Origin: DASSUW01 sp963806395
GTDB taxonomy: Bacteria > Actinomycetota > Thermoleophilia > Solirubrobacterales > Solirubrobacteraceae
Length of the DNA stretch: 64,000 bases
Assembly: GCA_963806395.1 (NCBI GenBank)
Contig: CAWDYI010000019.1
Location: forward strand, 186,001-250,000
Reading direction: 5' to 3'
The translations under genes and the position numbers were made by a program. The notes beneath the pieces are model-generated. The model made no database searches. It saw nothing but the letters and a program-made list of their open reading frames with translations, and was not told where the DNA came from. Positions 61,471-64,000 of the stretch are shown piece by piece; position 1 is the stretch's first letter, and each line of letters begins with the position of its first letter.

Positions 61471-61952
61471 GTCTCGAACCGGCCGCGCGCCTCGTCGAGC
61501 AGCCGGTGGGCCACGTCGCGGTCCTCCCAGCCGTGGATCTCGACGTCCTTGCCCTCGGGGATCTTGTAGATCGTGAAGAAGTGCTCGATCTCGCTCCGGA
61601 GCTGGCTCGGCAGGTCCTCGAGGTTCTCGAGGTCGCTCCAGTTGGGATCCGAGAACGGGACGCACAGGAGCTTGTCGTCCTGCCCGGCCTCGTCGCTGGT
61701 GCGAAACACCGCGAGCACGCGCACGGGGATCACGCAGCCGGGGAAGGTCGCCTCGGACACGCACACCATCGCGTCCAGCGGCTCGCCCTTCGGGGAGCGC
61801 GTGCGCGGGATGAAGCCGTAGTCGGTGGGATACACGACCGAGGAGAACAGGAAGCGGTCGAGCTTGATCGCCCCCAGGTCCTCGTCCCAGACGTACTTGT
61901 TCCGCGATCCTTTCGGGATCTCGACCAGGCAGTGGATGGGCTCGCCGGTCAT
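61464..61952 (-). CDS. ppa: Inorganic pyrophosphatase, family I
   Basis: The 162-residue protein has the family I core: CLVEIPKGSRNKYVWDEDLG, SVVYPTDYGFIPRTRSPKGE, PLDAMVCVSEATFPGCVIPV (metal-ligand aspartates), EAGQDDKLLCVP and IEHFFTIYKIPEGKDVEIHG. It hydrolyses PPi to drive biosynthesis. The ATG at 61952 fits the family's N-terminus and lies shortly after a TATGCT box; an ATG at 61967 would add five residues. It is divergent from mscL. Confidence 0.92.
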   Translation of the reverse strand: MTGEPIHCLVEIPKGSRNKYVWDEDLGAIKLDRFLFSSVVYPTDYGFIPRTRSPKGEPLDAMVCVSEATFPGCVIPVRVLAVFRTSDEAGQDDKLLCVPFSDPNWSDLENLEDLPSQLRSEIEHFFTIYKIPEGKDVEIHGWEDRDVAHRLLDEARGRFETQ

Positions 61953-61993
61953 CCGGCCAGCGAGCATACCCGCGAGAGTTGGAGGAGCCGGTG

Positions 61994-62386
61994 ATGAAGG
62001 ATCTGCTGAAGGAGTTCCGCGAGTTCATCATGCGCGGGAACGTGGTCGACCTGGCTGTGGCGGTCGTGCTGGGGGCCGCGTTCGGGGCCGTCGTGAACTC
62101 GCTCGTGAAGGACCTGCTGACGCCGCTGATCGCGATGATCTTCGGCGAGCCGGACTTCAGCGCGCTGTCGTTCACGATCAATGGGGCGCACTTCAACTAC
62201 GGCGCGTTCATCAACGCCGTGATCGCGTTCCTGAGCGTCGCAGCAGCGATCTTCTTCTTCGTCATCAAGCCCCTGAACGTGCTCGCGGCGCGGCGCCGGG
62301 CGGGCGAGGATGTGCCGCCGGAGGCCGTGCCGGAGGACATCGTGCTGCTGACCGAGATCCGGGATCTGCTGGCAGAGCGTCGCTGA
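61994..62386 (+). CDS. mscL: Large-conductance mechanosensitive channel
   Basis: The 130-residue protein has the MscL hallmarks: LLKEFREFIMRGNVVDLAVA (S1 helix and TM1), GAAFGAVVNSLVKDLLTPLI, a periplasmic loop, TM2 (INAVIAFLSVAAAIFFFVIK) and a charged cytoplasmic tail ending LLTEIRDLLAERR. It opens under membrane tension to relieve osmotic downshock. GGAGGAG precedes the ATG by 6 bases. Confidence 0.95.
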   Translation: MKDLLKEFREFIMRGNVVDLAVAVVLGAAFGAVVNSLVKDLLTPLIAMIFGEPDFSALSFTINGAHFNYGAFINAVIAFLSVAAAIFFFVIKPLNVLAARRRAGEDVPPEAVPEDIVLLTEIRDLLAERR

Positions 62387-62399
62387 GCGCAGGCGAGCG

Positions 62400-62804
62400 T
62401 CAGGGCCGGACGGACGCCGGCTCGTCGTCCGGCCGCACGCCGTCGCGCCCGACATAGCCGTCGGCGCCGCCGACGCAGAAGTACGTGGCGTCGTCGGTCG
62501 AGGAGGTGTTCCGCAGCCGCCGCACCGTCTCCGGCGACACGCGCGCGAAGCCGCCGCGGCCGAGCGTCCGGCTCTGCCCGTCGCCGAACTCGAACTCGAT
62601 CTCGCCGTCGAGCACGAGGTACAGCTCCTCCTGGCGCTCGTGGGAGTGACGCGGCGTCGTGTATCCCGGCGGGAGGATGACGGCGTTGGCGCCGAAGGCC
62701 GTGACGTCGAGCGCGGCGCGCACCTTGCGGAACCCGGGGCCGTCACCGAGGTCGTCGAGCGAGACGACCGCCCACCCATCCCCCTTTATCGGGTCCTTGG
62801 CCAT
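62400..62804 (-). CDS. Cupin-domain protein
   Basis: The 134-residue protein is a single cupin barrel. PGYTTPRHSHERQEELYLVL carries the histidine/glutamate metal ligands, and RTLGRGGFARVSPETVRRLR is the second motif, followed by a cysteine-containing strand (TYFCVGGADGYV). Substrate unknown. The ATG at 62804 lies 20 bases from the divergent trehalose phosphatase start. Confidence 0.82.
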   Translation of the reverse strand: MAKDPIKGDGWAVVSLDDLGDGPGFRKVRAALDVTAFGANAVILPPGYTTPRHSHERQEELYLVLDGEIEFEFGDGQSRTLGRGGFARVSPETVRRLRNTSSTDDATYFCVGGADGYVGRDGVRPDDEPASVRP

Positions 62805-62824
62805 CGGGCGGCATACTAGTCCGA

Positions 62825-63634
62825 GTGCCGGGCCCGACGGGAACGCTCCAGGAGCTGCTGCAGCCGCTGAAGGCCGACCCCACGCGTTCGGCCGTCCTGC
62901 TGGACGTGGACGGCGTGCTCGCGCCGATCGTGCAGCACCCGGACGACGCGCACATGCCGGAGAGCACGCGCCGGCCGCTGATCGAGGTCGCGCGCCGCTA
63001 CGGCGTGGTCGCCTGCGTGTCCGGCCGGCGGGCGTCCGATGCGCGCCGGATCGTCGCGCTCGGTTCGATCGCATACCTCGGCTCGCACGGATCGGAGGTG
63101 CTGATGCCAGGGGCGATCGCGCCCACGCTCGACGGCGAGCTGCAAGCGTGGACGCGCCGCGTTCAGGCCTTCGCGCGCGACGCCTTCGACGACCATCTCC
63201 AGCGCAAGCTGCGGGTGCGACTGGAGGACAAGGAGGCGATCGCGGCGCTGCACTGGCGCGGCGTACCCGACGAGGACGAGGCACAGGCGGCGATCGAGGC
63301 CGTCGCCGAGCGCGCCGAGAAGGCCGGCTTCACCGTGCATTGGGGGCGCAAGGTGCTCGAGATCCGGCCCCCGGTCCGGATCGACAAGGGCGCCGGGATT
63401 GTGAGCCTGCTGCGCGACCGCGATCTCGCCGCCGCGCTCTACGTCGGCGACGACACGACAGACCTCGACGCCTTCAACGGCCTCACCGAGCTGGTCGACA
63501 GCGGCCGCCTGGGCACCGCGCTGCGCGTCGGCGTGCGCTCGGACGAGGGCCCGTCGGCCCTGGCGCAGGAGGCGGACGTGATGGTGGAGGGCACCGACGG
63601 GGTGCGCGAGATGCTCCAGGCGCTGCTCGACTAG
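62825..63634 (+). CDS. otsB: Trehalose-6-phosphate phosphatase
   Basis: The 269-residue protein has the HAD motifs of OtsB: SAVLLDVDGVLAPIVQHPDD (nucleophile Asp), VACVSGRRASDARRIVALGS (Ser, motif II), GSHGSEVLM, VLEIRPPVRIDKGAGIVSLL (the family's R-P-x-x-x-K-G, Lys motif III) and LYVGDDTTDLDAFNGL (motif IV acids). It dephosphorylates trehalose-6-phosphate. No otsA is next to it. The GTG is 7 bases after a CATACT box, suggesting a leaderless mRNA. Confidence 0.9.
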   Translation: MPGPTGTLQELLQPLKADPTRSAVLLDVDGVLAPIVQHPDDAHMPESTRRPLIEVARRYGVVACVSGRRASDARRIVALGSIAYLGSHGSEVLMPGAIAPTLDGELQAWTRRVQAFARDAFDDHLQRKLRVRLEDKEAIAALHWRGVPDEDEAQAAIEAVAERAEKAGFTVHWGRKVLEIRPPVRIDKGAGIVSLLRDRDLAAALYVGDDTTDLDAFNGLTELVDSGRLGTALRVGVRSDEGPSALAQEADVMVEGTDGVREMLQALLD

Positions 63635-64000
63635 GTGCGGTTCGGGGAGTTCCTCAGAACGACGGTCCTCCTCAGCGCCGGTACCGCCACGCTGCTGGCG
63701 GCGCTGACCGTGATCGGGCTTTCGCGCGAGTACGACAGGGGACTGGTGATCTTCAGCGCCGCGTGGTGGGTCGGTGCGGTCGTGATCGGCGGCTGGCTCG
63801 GCCGCCGGGCCGAGACGTCGCCGCCGATCGCCAGGCTGCTGGCGACGGCGCGGACGCAGACGATGCTCCCCGAGCTACGCCCGGGGCTGACGCTCGTCAA
63901 CCGCCTGTGGCCGCTGCTGGCCGCCACCCTGGGCGCCGCCGTGCTGAGCCTGTTCGAGCCGCAGGTGTCGTCGGTCGCGGCCGGCTTCGCGATCATCTGG
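63635..64000 (+). CDS. Membrane protein, 5' part only
   Basis: A GTG immediately after the phosphatase stop opens a frame that runs out of the window (122 codons). The product has about four hydrophobic segments (TTVLLSAGTATLLAALTVIG, VIFSAAWWVGAVVIGGWLG, LWPLLAATLGAAVLSLF, VSSVAAGFAIIW). No family is recognised. The abutting stop and start suggest co-translation with otsB. Confidence 0.65.
   Translation, partial: MRFGEFLRTTVLLSAGTATLLAALTVIGLSREYDRGLVIFSAAWWVGAVVIGGWLGRRAETSPPIARLLATARTQTMLPELRPGLTLVNRLWPLLAATLGAAVLSLFEPQVSSVAAGFAIIW

Noticed and set aside
58797..61994. 1065-codon open frame on the plus strand
   Set aside because: It runs antisense to YihY, ABC-F and pyrophosphatase genes; the translation is low-complexity and without motifs.
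1..64000. CRISPR arrays, rRNA genes and complete insertion sequences
   Set aside because: No regularly spaced short repeats, no rRNA and no transposase motif were seen in the window.

Overview
The window is a high-GC (about 70% by eye) chromosome segment of an actinobacterium. GTG/TTG starts, many 4-bp gene overlaps, a flavin monooxygenase-fold enzyme of the F420-associated LLM class, PadR/MarR/ECF regulators and probable leaderless starts suggest Actinomycetota, perhaps Thermoleophilia/Solirubrobacterales; that lineage call is inference. A complete selenocysteine tRNA (selC, 5241-5333) implies that the cell makes selenoproteins, but no selA/B/D gene is in view.

Left flank (1-5240): a truncated NarL-type histidine kinase, a secreted beta-propeller protein, a small Xre regulator with its membrane partner and a well-formed operator, a cupin protein, and an ECF sigma factor overlapping a membrane-anchored partner.

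Island (5272-17547): an integrative element sits in the anticodon-to-3' half of selC and is bounded by perfect 62-bp direct repeats. From left to right it carries a broken tyrosine integrase, an excisionase, a broken TrwC-type relaxase/helicase, and a rightward operon. The operon encodes an acyl carrier protein, a thymidylate-synthase-fold protein, a holo-ACP synthase, an Xre regulator, an ImmA/IrrE metallopeptidase fused to a chagasin-like inhibitor, a papain-like peptidase, a 5-hmdU-kinase / DNA-base-hypermodification family protein, a small nucleotide-modification-associated protein and a TylF-like methyltransferase. A MazG-type pyrophosphohydrolase converges on it. My reading is a nucleotide or DNA-base hypermodification system that uses a carrier protein and has its own proteolytic regulatory module. 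Many genes here are split by single-base frameshifts, while the rest of the window is clean, so the island is either decaying or poorly sequenced.

Middle (17548-31983): an ABC exporter with a PadR regulator, an acyl-CoA/hot-dog/SDR/amidohydrolase catabolic set, and a branched-chain-amino-acid-type ABC importer with a fused LivF-LivG ATPase under an apparent MarR operator, then a secreted lipase-like hydrolase. A third, slightly degenerate selC 3' copy (31922-31983) next to an MFS transporter stub ends this segment. It may be an older, tandem integration.

Right part (32293-64000): ordinary chromosomal genes. These include a LysE exporter, an Fe-S/FAD/LLM redox operon, a secreted FG-GAP/RTX protein, a polar amino-acid ABC importer, a haloacid dehalogenase, a TPR-GGDEF protein, a large spermidine-synthase-like membrane protein, a BBE-type FAD oxidase coupled to an ECF sigma factor, an MFS-cyclic-nucleotide-domain fusion, a PAS histidine kinase, a benzoylformate-decarboxylase-like enzyme with a divergent MFS transporter, a 234-bp inverted-repeat element, a YihY protein, an ABC-F ATPase, a hydroxyacid dehydrogenase, inorganic pyrophosphatase, MscL, a cupin protein and trehalose phosphatase. 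The final gene leaves the window.
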